The position numbers and the translations under genes were made by a program. Source: Tumebacillus lacus (GTDB taxonomy: Bacteria; Bacillota; Bacilli; Tumebacillales; Tumebacillaceae). Taken from it: a stretch of 64,000 nucleotides of DNA. The stretch spans positions 62,001-126,000 of the forward strand of contig NZ_JAPMLT010000010.1 in assembly GCF_026410385.1 (NCBI RefSeq). Direction: 5' to 3'. Positions 34,168 through 43,547 of the stretch are shown here, one piece after another. The notes beneath the pieces are model-generated. The model was not told the origin of the DNA. It ran no database searches and worked only from the letters and a program-made list of their open reading frames with translations. The stretch's first letter is position 1; every line of letters begins with the position of its first letter.

Positions 34168-37100
34168 TTGCGTCTGTCAGGTATGTATGCAAAAGTCCTC
34201 GCTTGGACACTGGTGCTGTCTCTCGCTCTGGGTTATCCTCTTGAATCGCTCGGCACAGCCTATGCGCACGGCACGAACGAGCATAAAGACAAAGAAGACC
34301 CCAAAAAGGAAGCACCCGACAAGGTGCTCGAGATCAAAGAGAAACGAACGGAAAACTCAAAAACTTGGAAAAACAGTGATTTAACCGAAACGATTGAAAT
34401 GTTCTCCACCCCGATCTTCTACCAAGATCCAGGTCAGAAGGAATGGAAGGAGATCGACAACTCGCTCACCGAAGAGATCAAAGACAAAGAAGAGCAAGGC
34501 AACTTCAAGTATCGGAACAAAGCGAATAAATTTACCGCTCTGTTCGGGAAGACGGCCGACAAAGACATCTTCAAAATCAAGCAAGGTCAGCACGCGCTGT
34601 CCTATTCGGTGGTCGGCGCCAAAGCTGCGGAAGGTGTCAGCAAAGAGGACGCCCTCACTTATTCAGAAATTTTAGCCAATATCGACGCTGTCTACCATGT
34701 CCGCAGCACTGGCGTCAAAGAAGACCTCGTTCTAAAAAAGCTCCCCGAGGTCGACCGCATCACGTTTGAACTAAAGACAGACCTCAACGTGAAAAAAGAG
34801 GGTCGTCGCATTGTCTTTACCGACAAGAAAGACGGATCGGCGGTCTGGGCGTTCGATCCGCCGTTCCTGCGCGATTCTTCCGACCGAGAGTCGCATGAGA
34901 TGGACTTCGTACTGGAAGAGAAAGGCGGCAAAGTCCTGCTGACCCTGCCGCTGGACATGAACTATCTGAAAGACCCGGAAACGACATACCCGGTCCTGCT
35001 CGACCCGACCGTCACGGTCGGCGGCACGACTGCCACTACGTTTGACGCGTATGTCGGGGAAGTGTACGGCCACGTCAACTATGGAGGCGACCCGGAACTG
35101 CGCACCGGGTATGCACCGACTGTCGACAGCCACCGCACGTATATTAAGTTCGGCAGTTCGCTGCCGTCGCTGGACGGAGGCCTGCTGACGGGGGCGAATT
35201 TCAAGGCTTACAAGTATTATGAACCTTCTTCTGTCGACACCACGATCAATATCCACCGCGCGTACTCGGCATGGTCGAGCTCGTCCATTACATACGATAC
35301 GCAGCCGGGATTTGGCGGTACGTATGCGTCAAACACGCTTTCCAAAGGCGAGGCAAACGGTTGGTACACGTGGAACGTCGGCAACCTCGTCAACTACTGG
35401 TATGACAACCCGGCGAACTACCACGGGCTGGTCATGCAAGCGAGCAACGAGAACACGACCGGTTCCTACCGCAAGTTTTACTCCAGCGATTACTCCTCCG
35501 GCGCGTATGCGCCGCGACTGGAGATCACGTACTCGCCGAAGCCGGCCGCTCCGACCGGGACGGCGTACGGCAACGGCACGAACACGGGCAACGGCTATGT
35601 CAACCTGCAGTGGAGCGCAGTCGCAGGAGCCACCGGGTACAAGGTGCTGTTCTTCAACGGCAAGGCTTATGAAGAGATCGATGTCGGGAACACGCTCTCT
35701 TGGACCACCAAAGGCAAAAAGCTCTGGCCGACGGCGGCTCAGGTGGCAGCAGGCACGTACACGCTGCGCTTGGACGGGAGCGGCGGTGAGTTGGAAGACG
35801 ACCCGCGTCCGGTATACCAAGCATCGGGAGGCAACTACCCGAACAGCAAAAACTACTGGTTCCGCGTCAAAGCATACAACGCATACGGCGCGACCGTGCA
35901 GTCGGATGCGTTCATGCCGACCATCGAAGACGAAACGGCTCCGACCAAGCCTGGCACACCGGCAGTCTCCAACAAACTGAACAGTTCCTACACGTTTACT
36001 TGGGGTGCATCCACCGACAGCCTGTCGGGTGTGAAGCACTATGAAGTCTACCTCGGCACGCAATCTGGCGTGTGGGATGTGGTAAACGGCGCCACGACGA
36101 CCGGCACCACCTACACGTACAGCGGCGAACTCGTTCCGCGCACACCGTACTACATGGCGGTTAAGGCGGTCGACAACAACGGCAACTATACGTGGTCGAC
36201 CACTTCGAGCGATACGCCGCGCAAAGCTCTGGATGCTTCGATTGTCTCCTACTCGATCCCGGCGACGATGGAAGCGAGCGGGGATTACAATGTGCAGGTG
36301 ACGATGAAAAACGAAGGTCTCCAAACTTGGACATCGTCTGGCGCGTTCTATCTTGGGTCTGTGGCGGAGACCGATCCGTTGACGCAGGATACGCGGGTGC
36401 CGCTGGCGAGCACCGATTCCATCGGTCCGGCTCAGACCAAGACGTTCAACCTGCGTTTTAACGGCGGCAAAAACCCTGGAGACTTCCTGACCCAGTGGGG
36501 CATGCTGCAAGTCGGTGTCGGCCGCTTCGGCGATACGCTGACCTCGAACGTGAAGGTCGCCGACACCACGCCGCCGCAGGGTGCCATCGTGATCAACAAC
36601 GGGCAGACGCTGACCAACTCGCCGAACGTCACATTGAACCTCTCTGTGACCGACAACGCAAACGGACCGTATCAACAGCGCCTGCGCAACGAACAACTGG
36701 CATGGAGCGCAGATGAGGCGTTCACTGCTGTGAAGCAATGGACATTGTCGGAAGGCAACGGCGACAAGACGGTCTCCGTCGTCTACAAAGATGCGTCCGG
36801 CAACGAGTCGGCGATCCAAACAGACGGGATCATCCTCGACACCACGTTCCCGACAGCGGAGATGACCTCGCCGAATGAGCGGGATTATCTGAACGGAACG
36901 GTCGACATCGCGGGCTCCGCGACCGACAACGATCTGCAGGAGTACACGCTCTCTTACGGCGCAGGCACCACTCCGACGCAATGGACGGAGATTGCGAAGA
37001 AGACTGAGGTCGTGGATCAAAACGTGCTGGCCTCTTGGAACACCGCAGGCATCCCGACCGGCCTGTACACGCTTCGCCTGGAAGCGAAGGACAAAGCGGG

Positions 37101-40100
37101 CAACGTGTCGGTCGTGAGCAAGTACGTGTATGTGGACCAGTTCCTGAACATGCTCGGGACCGAGACGTTCTGGGGTGTGGTTGATACGCCGACCGGTTTC
37201 GGCACGAGCAAAGTGAATCTCTCCAACGGCAATCTGTTTTTAACCTATCAAGACTTTGATTGGGACGGCCGCGGGTTGAATGCAGGGATCAACCGTTCCT
37301 ACAACAGCCAAGACACCGAGTCCGGTTTGCTCGGGCAAGGATGGCGTTTGGATGTGGAATCCAAGCTGATCGCCGAGTCCAACGGGGATCTCACCCATGT
37401 GGAAGAAGACGGCAGCCGTCACCGCTTTGTCAAAAATGAGGATGGCACCTACACGCCTCCCACAGGGATCTATGTCAAATTGACGAAACAGGCGGACGGT
37501 ACGTACCTGCTGCAAGATCAGGACGCTGATGCGATCTCCAGCACCTTTAACGCGCAAGGCTTGCTTACGTCCGAGTTTGACACCAACGAAAACAAGATCA
37601 CCTATGTCTGGGCAAACAACCAATTGCAAGAGATCGTCGATGCAGTCGGGCGCAAGGTGACGTTTGCCTACATGAACAACGTGATGACGGAAGTCAACTC
37701 GCCGATTGGCAAGATCAAGTATTTTTACACCGACCTGCGCCTGACCAGCGTGGAGTTTTACGACGCGGCGGGGACGCTTTACCGCACGCTCGGGTATGCC
37801 TATGATGACAAGGGTCGTCTGAAGAGCACCACCGACCCGAACCAGCGCGTGGTCAATTACCGGTACAACGGTCTTCGATTGATCAATGTGGAAAACTCGC
37901 TCACCACTCTGAATGCATCAACCGGACAGTTGAATCCTCCGGTGACGGTCGCTCAAACATTTGGCTATGATCTGGTCAACAAAAAAGTTGACATGACCAT
38001 CGCCGGACCGAACGATTCGCTGGAAGCGGAGTATGGGTACAACGAGGTCGGCAACGTCGTATCGATGACAGAAGACCCGAATGGGTTGAACCTGACCAAG
38101 TCGTTCGTCTACCAGAATCATCTCCTCATGGAATCGACCGATCCACGCTTTCTGAAGACGACGTTCACCTACGATGCGCTTGGCAACGTGCTGACCAAGA
38201 CGGAACCGACTACCACCGATTTGGATGGCGGTCAAGCGACTCCGGTGCACAGCACCAAGTACAAGACCGGCACCAGTTTGGTGGAAGAAGAGATCGATCC
38301 GCTGGGCCGTGTGACAAAGCATGAATACGACGCGCGAGGCAACAAGACGGCGACCATTGACCCGGACGGTTTCAAAGTCACGTTCACCTATGACGCTTAC
38401 GGCAACGTGACTGAAGAGACCCACCAGCGCGGCGCGCTGTACGGGTATCTGCCGAACCACAGCTTTGAAAAAGGCGATGCCGCCGCGCTGAACCAATGGA
38501 AGACGAGCGGTTCGTGGTCGTTTCACGCGACTGAAAAGCGCAGCGGTGTGCAGGGCGTCGCTCTGACAGGAACTGCCTCGATTGAATCGGACTACGTGCC
38601 GATCAAGGAAGGGCGTCTCCCCGTTCGAGCCCTGGGCAACGTCAAGGCGAACGGCGCGACCGGGCTGGTTTCATCCCTCCAGTTCTATGACAGCTCGAAA
38701 AACCTGATCAGCAGCGCGAGCAGCGCCGCGATCAACGGAACGGTCGATTGGAGCATTCAACACGTCTTTGCGCCGATTCCGGCCAACGCAGCATTTGTGA
38801 CCGCCAAGATCTCGCTGTCGGCAGGGACTGTCTACACAGACGACATCTGGATGGAAGAAGCGGATTACAAACTGATCACCAAATACGATGCAAACGGTCT
38901 GAATCCGATCGAATCTTTCGACCCGTACGGCAAGAAGACAACGAACGAATTTGACCTTGCCGGCAACATGACGAAAGAGACGAATGAACTGGGTCAGAGT
39001 GCGACCTGGATCTACAACGCGGACGGCGAAGCGGTCGAAGAGACGGACCGTCTGGGCAAGAAGACCGTCCACCAGTACGACGGCAGCGGGAACCTCATCA
39101 AGACGACCAATGCGCTGGGTCACTCCATCGAGTATCTGTTTGATGAAGCGAACCGCCAGATCCAGATCAAAAACCCGCACGTGACCAAGCAGTATTACGA
39201 CAACCAGACGCCTCGAGAAGCGGAAGTTGTATCGATCACGAACATCGACGAATACAACGAACTCGGCTTCATAGTTGCTGAGAAAGACGGCAACGGCTCG
39301 ATCAGCCGCTATGAGTACGACAAGGCGGGCCGCATGGTTCGTTCCGTCGATCCGTTGCGAAACGAAATGCGCATCACCTACGATGCCAACGATAACAAGC
39401 TCACCGAGGAAAACCTGGCGTGGGACACGGTGACATCCACGCTCCATTCCAAAGGGGTCACGCACTACCGCTATGATGAACAGAACCGGCAAATCAGCGA
39501 ATCAGACCCGACGAAAGACGCCAACACGCTCGTCGAGCAGCAAAAATTCGATGTGATCGGCCGACTGCTCAAGGAAGTCGACGGCATGGGTCTGGCCACG
39601 AATTACGGCTATGACATCGACGACAACAGCATCTACAGCAAGGATTCCTCGACTCCGGCTGTCGAGACCTGGGCGCTCTACGACGGAAAAGGCAACCAGG
39701 CCATTTCCATGGATAAACTGGGCGCGGTCACGAACATCCATGACCTGAACGGCCTGCTGAAAGAAGTGGTGGACGCCGAGGGAAAGAAAACGGTCTACAC
39801 GTACAATGCGGCCGGTGACAAAACGAAGCTCGTCGACGCGACAGGCGCGGTCACCGACTGGGAGTATGATGCGGAAGGTCAACTGAGCAAAGAGACCAAG
39901 TCGATCAAAGACCCGGTGACCGGCGAGACCAAACTGCAAATCACACTCTATGAGTACGATGCGCTCGGTCAAGTCGTCAAGCGCACGATGCAGGAAGGGA
40001 TCGGCACGAGCGTTACAACCACGAACGAGGTCACCCTGTCCTATGACGAACTGGGCCAACTCGTTCGCGAACTGGGCATCACGCAGCCCGCAGGCACCCA

Positions 40101-42714
40101 GACAAACAGCCGTTACTATCACGACAACAACGGGAATGTCACCAACACGTGGATCTATGACGAGACGAACCCGATCCCGCTGGATAAAGACCCGGACGGC
40201 GACGGTTTCTACAACAGCCAGACCATCTCTGTCTATGACAAAAACAACCGTCTGTTGGAAGAGACGATCACGCACACACAGACTGTCACCAAGACCGCGT
40301 ATGACGACAAGAACAACAAAGAGATCATCACCAATGCGTTGGGCGACACCGTGATCAACTCCGATGACAGCGACCGTACCAAGCAGATCCTGACTCCGAA
40401 CTTTGACACGTTTGACTATGACTACTACGTCAACGACATGGTGTCGAAAGTGACCGCTCCAGGCGTGCAGACCACGTTTACGTACAACGGCGGTGAAAAG
40501 GTCAGCACGATCAAGGCGAACAATCGCAACAACAACGCGCCGGTGCTGGATCTGCAATACCGGTACACTGATACCGATCAGATCGCGGAGATCAGCGACA
40601 AGGGTGTTGTGAAAGGGAGATACACCTATTCGTCGGTCGGCAACTTGGAGACGGCGGAGGAAAACGGTCGCAAGCTCAAGTACACCTATGACGGGAACTC
40701 CAACATCGTCAAAGTGGAAGATCTCGCGACAGGCAAAACGGTGGCGACCTACACGTATGCCACCGGAGACCGCGTGCAGCAAAAGAAAGAATTCGACAAG
40801 ACGACGGGCGCTTTGGTGCGCACGACCGATTATGAATTCAATCCGAGCGGCACGCTGAAAAAGGTGAAGACGACAGAAGGCACCAACGTCACCGTCATCG
40901 ATTACGGGTACAACAGCGACGATCAGCTGATGACCGTAGACAAGACGATCAACGGTGCAGTGCAGCCGAAAGTCTTCTACGAGTACGACACAGAAGGCAA
41001 CAGGATCGCCAAAAACGTGAGCGACGCGGCGGGCAACACGCACTATCACTACCACCGTGACACGACCGGCGGCATCTTCCTGGAAACCAAACTCACGGCC
41101 ACTTCGAAGACCGAAGCACTCAAATACTACCGCGACGGCGACGGCAACCTGCTCTCGTTCTCGTTGAACGATGTGGTATACTACTACCAATTCAACGCGC
41201 GCGGCGACGTGCTGGCGATCACAGACAGCGCGGGCAATGTGGTGACGACCTACGAGTACGACACGTGGGGCAATGTCATCTCCATCGGCGGCGACAAGGC
41301 GCTGGGCGAAGCAAACCCGTACCGTTTCGTCGGGAAATTGGGCGTCATCTATGATCAGGATACGAACCTGTATCTGATGGGCTGGCGCGACTACGATTCG
41401 AGCACAGGCCGCTTCATCGTGCCGGATGAGTACGAAGGCGAAGAGGATGAGCCGGTCTCTCTGAACCGCTACCTGTATGCCGATGCCGACCCGGTCAATA
41501 ACATCGATCCGGACGGTCATAAGGCAAAATGGCTCTCCGGTGTCTGGAAGAGTACGAAGAAAGCTGCGAAAAAGGCGTACAACTTCGCTGTTGGCGATGA
41601 TATCCGCACCTTGAAGAGCAAGAAGTCCAAGTGGTACCACAAAGCGGGTGCTGCTGCCAGCATCGCCTCGAACTTCGTTCCGGGGGCGGGGCAGGCAAAG
41701 TGGGCGGTAAAAGGTGCGATCAAAGGCGTCAAAGCAGGCAAGAAAGCGATCAAGTCTGTCAAGTACTACAAACCTTCCGTCAAGAAGGCCAGGGTCAAAA
41801 AGACGAAGGTTGTGCTGAAGAAATCCAAAGCGCCGCAGCGAAAGACGTATCGCAAAGCCACACCGCAAAAAGATTGCAAATGTTTCACTGTCGGGACGAC
41901 CGTCCATACGGAAGATGGCGAGAAACCGATCGAATCGGTCGAAATCGGTGATAAAGTTCTGGCCAAGGACGAAGTGTCCGGTGAGAAAGCATACAAGGAA
42001 GTCGAGTGGCTCTTCGAACGTGAAGTCGACGAGATCTACGAAGTCCACGTAGGCGCCGAAGTCCTCAAGACGACCGATGAACATCCCTTCTGGGTCGTCG
42101 GAGAAGGCTGGGTGGAAACGAAGGACCTGAAGGCCGGAGACCGCTTTGAGACGGCAGAAGGCAAGATCCTGACGATTGACAGCATCTACGTCAATCACAA
42201 AAAGACCACCGTCTACAACTTCAAAGTCAAAGACTACCACACCTACTTTGTCTCGAACCTCGGCATCTGGACGCACAACGCGTGCACGCTGAAGCCGCGG
42301 AAAAAATCGAGCACAAAGTCCAGCAACACCGCGAAAGTCAGACCGCAAAAGAAAGCCAAGACGAAAGCGTCGCTCTATCAGGTGGTGCCCTACCGCCCTA
42401 CGAATACACCGCTGGAGAATCACCACGGCGTGCTGGACGTATGGGCGAAGCACAACATCGCGAACTATAAGAGCCGAGCCACGCACACGCCGGCCATCGC
42501 GCTCACAAAAGCACTGCATGACGCAACCAAAGCGGTGACCCGCGACTGGATGGAAATCAACACCGGCAAGCGGGTCGGCGGCAAGATCGGCTGGAAGAAC
42601 ATCCACCCGAGGGAGATGCAGGCGCTCACAGAAGCGATGTTCGACGCGGCGAAAGTTCCTGAATCGTCGCGCAGGGAGTATTACCGAGCCTTGCACAAAT
42701 ATATCTACAGATAG
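34168..42714 (+). CDS. Secreted RHS/YD-repeat polymorphic toxin with HINT domain and C-terminal toxin
   Basis: The 2848-residue protein starts at TTG 34168 after GAAGGAGGGG. Order: signal peptide (about 1-34, to TAYA); DNRLRE-type domain (about 285-455); two FN3 domains (about 456-590 and 591-685); a CARDB-like segment (about 686-800); two Ig-like segments; an RHS N-terminal region (about 994-1050); many YD repeats to about 2340, split by a jelly-roll-like insert at about 1426-1570; the RHS core (about 2341-2450, ending YADADPVNNIDPDGH); a Lys-rich linker; a HINT domain with Cys2572 (CFTVGTTVHT), TDEHPFWV and the terminal WTHNA at 2702-2705. The last 143 residues are the toxin, with the His motif NHHGVLDVW (about 2751). 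RHS shells encase the toxin and HINT splitting frees it. The toxin resembles HNH/EndoVII-type (Tox-SHH-like) domains; that assignment is tentative. Confidence 0.93.
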   Translation: MRLSGMYAKVLAWTLVLSLALGYPLESLGTAYAHGTNEHKDKEDPKKEAPDKVLEIKEKRTENSKTWKNSDLTETIEMFSTPIFYQDPGQKEWKEIDNSLTEEIKDKEEQGNFKYRNKANKFTALFGKTADKDIFKIKQGQHALSYSVVGAKAAEGVSKEDALTYSEILANIDAVYHVRSTGVKEDLVLKKLPEVDRITFELKTDLNVKKEGRRIVFTDKKDGSAVWAFDPPFLRDSSDRESHEMDFVLEEKGGKVLLTLPLDMNYLKDPETTYPVLLDPTVTVGGTTATTFDAYVGEVYGHVNYGGDPELRTGYAPTVDSHRTYIKFGSSLPSLDGGLLTGANFKAYKYYEPSSVDTTINIHRAYSAWSSSSITYDTQPGFGGTYASNTLSKGEANGWYTWNVGNLVNYWYDNPANYHGLVMQASNENTTGSYRKFYSSDYSSGAYAPRLEITYSPKPAAPTGTAYGNGTNTGNGYVNLQWSAVAGATGYKVLFFNGKAYEEIDVGNTLSWTTKGKKLWPTAAQVAAGTYTLRLDGSGGELEDDPRPVYQASGGNYPNSKNYWFRVKAYNAYGATVQSDAFMPTIEDETAPTKPGTPAVSNKLNSSYTFTWGASTDSLSGVKHYEVYLGTQSGVWDVVNGATTTGTTYTYSGELVPRTPYYMAVKAVDNNGNYTWSTTSSDTPRKALDASIVSYSIPATMEASGDYNVQVTMKNEGLQTWTSSGAFYLGSVAETDPLTQDTRVPLASTDSIGPAQTKTFNLRFNGGKNPGDFLTQWGMLQVGVGRFGDTLTSNVKVADTTPPQGAIVINNGQTLTNSPNVTLNLSVTDNANGPYQQRLRNEQLAWSADEAFTAVKQWTLSEGNGDKTVSVVYKDASGNESAIQTDGIILDTTFPTAEMTSPNERDYLNGTVDIAGSATDNDLQEYTLSYGAGTTPTQWTEIAKKTEVVDQNVLASWNTAGIPTGLYTLRLEAKDKAGNVSVVSKYVYVDQFLNMLGTETFWGVVDTPTGFGTSKVNLSNGNLFLTYQDFDWDGRGLNAGINRSYNSQDTESGLLGQGWRLDVESKLIAESNGDLTHVEEDGSRHRFVKNEDGTYTPPTGIYVKLTKQADGTYLLQDQDADAISSTFNAQGLLTSEFDTNENKITYVWANNQLQEIVDAVGRKVTFAYMNNVMTEVNSPIGKIKYFYTDLRLTSVEFYDAAGTLYRTLGYAYDDKGRLKSTTDPNQRVVNYRYNGLRLINVENSLTTLNASTGQLNPPVTVAQTFGYDLVNKKVDMTIAGPNDSLEAEYGYNEVGNVVSMTEDPNGLNLTKSFVYQNHLLMESTDPRFLKTTFTYDALGNVLTKTEPTTTDLDGGQATPVHSTKYKTGTSLVEEEIDPLGRVTKHEYDARGNKTATIDPDGFKVTFTYDAYGNVTEETHQRGALYGYLPNHSFEKGDAAALNQWKTSGSWSFHATEKRSGVQGVALTGTASIESDYVPIKEGRLPVRALGNVKANGATGLVSSLQFYDSSKNLISSASSAAINGTVDWSIQHVFAPIPANAAFVTAKISLSAGTVYTDDIWMEEADYKLITKYDANGLNPIESFDPYGKKTTNEFDLAGNMTKETNELGQSATWIYNADGEAVEETDRLGKKTVHQYDGSGNLIKTTNALGHSIEYLFDEANRQIQIKNPHVTKQYYDNQTPREAEVVSITNIDEYNELGFIVAEKDGNGSISRYEYDKAGRMVRSVDPLRNEMRITYDANDNKLTEENLAWDTVTSTLHSKGVTHYRYDEQNRQISESDPTKDANTLVEQQKFDVIGRLLKEVDGMGLATNYGYDIDDNSIYSKDSSTPAVETWALYDGKGNQAISMDKLGAVTNIHDLNGLLKEVVDAEGKKTVYTYNAAGDKTKLVDATGAVTDWEYDAEGQLSKETKSIKDPVTGETKLQITLYEYDALGQVVKRTMQEGIGTSVTTTNEVTLSYDELGQLVRELGITQPAGTQTNSRYYHDNNGNVTNTWIYDETNPIPLDKDPDGDGFYNSQTISVYDKNNRLLEETITHTQTVTKTAYDDKNNKEIITNALGDTVINSDDSDRTKQILTPNFDTFDYDYYVNDMVSKVTAPGVQTTFTYNGGEKVSTIKANNRNNNAPVLDLQYRYTDTDQIAEISDKGVVKGRYTYSSVGNLETAEENGRKLKYTYDGNSNIVKVEDLATGKTVATYTYATGDRVQQKKEFDKTTGALVRTTDYEFNPSGTLKKVKTTEGTNVTVIDYGYNSDDQLMTVDKTINGAVQPKVFYEYDTEGNRIAKNVSDAAGNTHYHYHRDTTGGIFLETKLTATSKTEALKYYRDGDGNLLSFSLNDVVYYYQFNARGDVLAITDSAGNVVTTYEYDTWGNVISIGGDKALGEANPYRFVGKLGVIYDQDTNLYLMGWRDYDSSTGRFIVPDEYEGEEDEPVSLNRYLYADADPVNNIDPDGHKAKWLSGVWKSTKKAAKKAYNFAVGDDIRTLKSKKSKWYHKAGAAASIASNFVPGAGQAKWAVKGAIKGVKAGKKAIKSVKYYKPSVKKARVKKTKVVLKKSKAPQRKTYRKATPQKDCKCFTVGTTVHTEDGEKPIESVEIGDKVLAKDEVSGEKAYKEVEWLFEREVDEIYEVHVGAEVLKTTDEHPFWVVGEGWVETKDLKAGDRFETAEGKILTIDSIYVNHKKTTVYNFKVKDYHTYFVSNLGIWTHNACTLKPRKKSSTKSSNTAKVRPQKKAKTKASLYQVVPYRPTNTPLENHHGVLDVWAKHNIANYKSRATHTPAIALTKALHDATKAVTRDWMEINTGKRVGGKIGWKNIHPREMQALTEAMFDAAKVPESSRREYYRALHKYIYR

Positions 42715-42725
42715 GAGAGAATCGC

Positions 42726-43226
42726 TTGAGCATCCAGCAATTGATTGAAAAAATCCGCACGCTTCCGGACTGCGAGGTCTATCCGGCAGCCGGACTTCCG
42801 GCCGTGGAGCCGGAGCACTCGCTTCCCGTTGATGTCCGCGAGTTTTATCAGGCATGCGGTGGAGTCGAGTTGTTCAAATCGGCCGACTATGCGGCAGTGA
42901 TCGTGACGCCGCAAGAGTTCGTCCTGGCCAATCCGGTGATCGTGGGCGAGCGGTATGAGGAAGACATCACGTCCAACTTCTACATCATTGCGCGAGAGGC
43001 AGGCGGTGAATATCTGACGATCGATCTGGATGCCGAGCGGCTCGGCCGATGCTATGACAGTTTTTCTGACCGCCATGGCATCGTCGGTGAGACGCAGATC
43101 ATCGCGCTCTCCTTCACAGAATTGTTGGAAAACCTGATCCGGAACAAAGGCAGGTACTGGTACTGGCTCGAGGATGATCACGTCTCTTTGGGCGATGCAT
43201 ACGATGATATAGAATTGGAAGACTAG
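42726..43226 (+). CDS. SMI1/KNR4 (SUKH)-type immunity protein
   Basis: The 166-residue cytoplasmic protein has the SUKH layout: LPVDVREFYQACGGVELF near the N terminus, a middle strand region YFYII-like (SNFYIIAREAGGEYLTIDL), and a C-terminal SFTELLENLI helix. SUKH proteins are common immunity proteins of nuclease-type polymorphic toxins. The TTG start lies 12 bases after the toxin stop, with its GGAGAG box overlapping that stop, so both are made from one message. It is inferred to bind and block the preceding C-terminal toxin. Confidence 0.85.
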   Translation: MSIQQLIEKIRTLPDCEVYPAAGLPAVEPEHSLPVDVREFYQACGGVELFKSADYAAVIVTPQEFVLANPVIVGERYEEDITSNFYIIAREAGGEYLTIDLDAERLGRCYDSFSDRHGIVGETQIIALSFTELLENLIRNKGRYWYWLEDDHVSLGDAYDDIELED

Positions 43227-43232
43227 GACATT

Positions 43233-43269
43233 AAAAAGGCCATCCTGTACCTCAGGATGGCCTTTTTTT
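43233..43269. terminator. Bidirectional terminator ending the toxin-immunity cassette
   Basis: AAAAAGGCCATCCTG and CAGGATGGCCTTTTT form a perfect stem with a five-base loop and T runs on both strands. It also ends the small minus-strand gene beside it. Confidence 0.92.
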
Positions 43270-43421
43270 CATGCCCCCATGAACATGACCAGCAAGATCA
43301 AAAACAGCAACGCCAACACAACGAGATCGAGCACGTTCGGAAAGAACAGCGCTCGCAAAAAGACGATCCCAATCGCTGCCAAGAGCAGGATCTTGACGGT
43401 GCGCAGCAGGTAGTAAAACAT
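43269..43421 (-). CDS. Small hydrophobic membrane protein (50 residues)
   Basis: A perfect AAGGAGGG box lies eight bases before the ATG on the minus strand. The 50-residue product (MFYYLLRTVKILLLAAIGIV at its start) has two hydrophobic stretches joined by FLRALFFPNVLD and ends MFMGA. It shares its terminator with the immunity gene. Function is unknown. The good binding site, size and terminator make it a believable gene. Confidence 0.65.
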   Translation of the reverse strand: MFYYLLRTVKILLLAAIGIVFLRALFFPNVLDLVVLALLFLILLVMFMGA

Positions 43422-43547
43422 CGGCGAAACCCTCCTTCGCGTCTCGCTTCTATCCTATGAGCCCGCCCGCCCAACTGTTCGTGACAATTGCCCACCTGCC
43501 TGCATACGATGCAGAACACCTTCATCAAGGCAGGAGGAGAAGGACGC

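Noticed and set aside
37300..41200. Periodic short repeats that could suggest a CRISPR or tandem-repeat array
   Set aside because: The periodicity is at protein level (YD repeats) within one open frame; DNA repeats are not identical and there are no regular spacers.
41881..42285. Intein within the toxin gene
   Set aside because: The HINT domain lacks an extein homologous to a known host protein and is followed by a toxin domain, so it is a pretoxin autoprocessing domain and not a splicing intein.
39502..42855. A minus-strand open frame of 1117 codons opposite the RHS toxin gene
   Set aside because: The plus strand codes for clear YD repeats, RHS core and HINT motifs; the antisense translation is Val/Asp/Arg-rich without domains.
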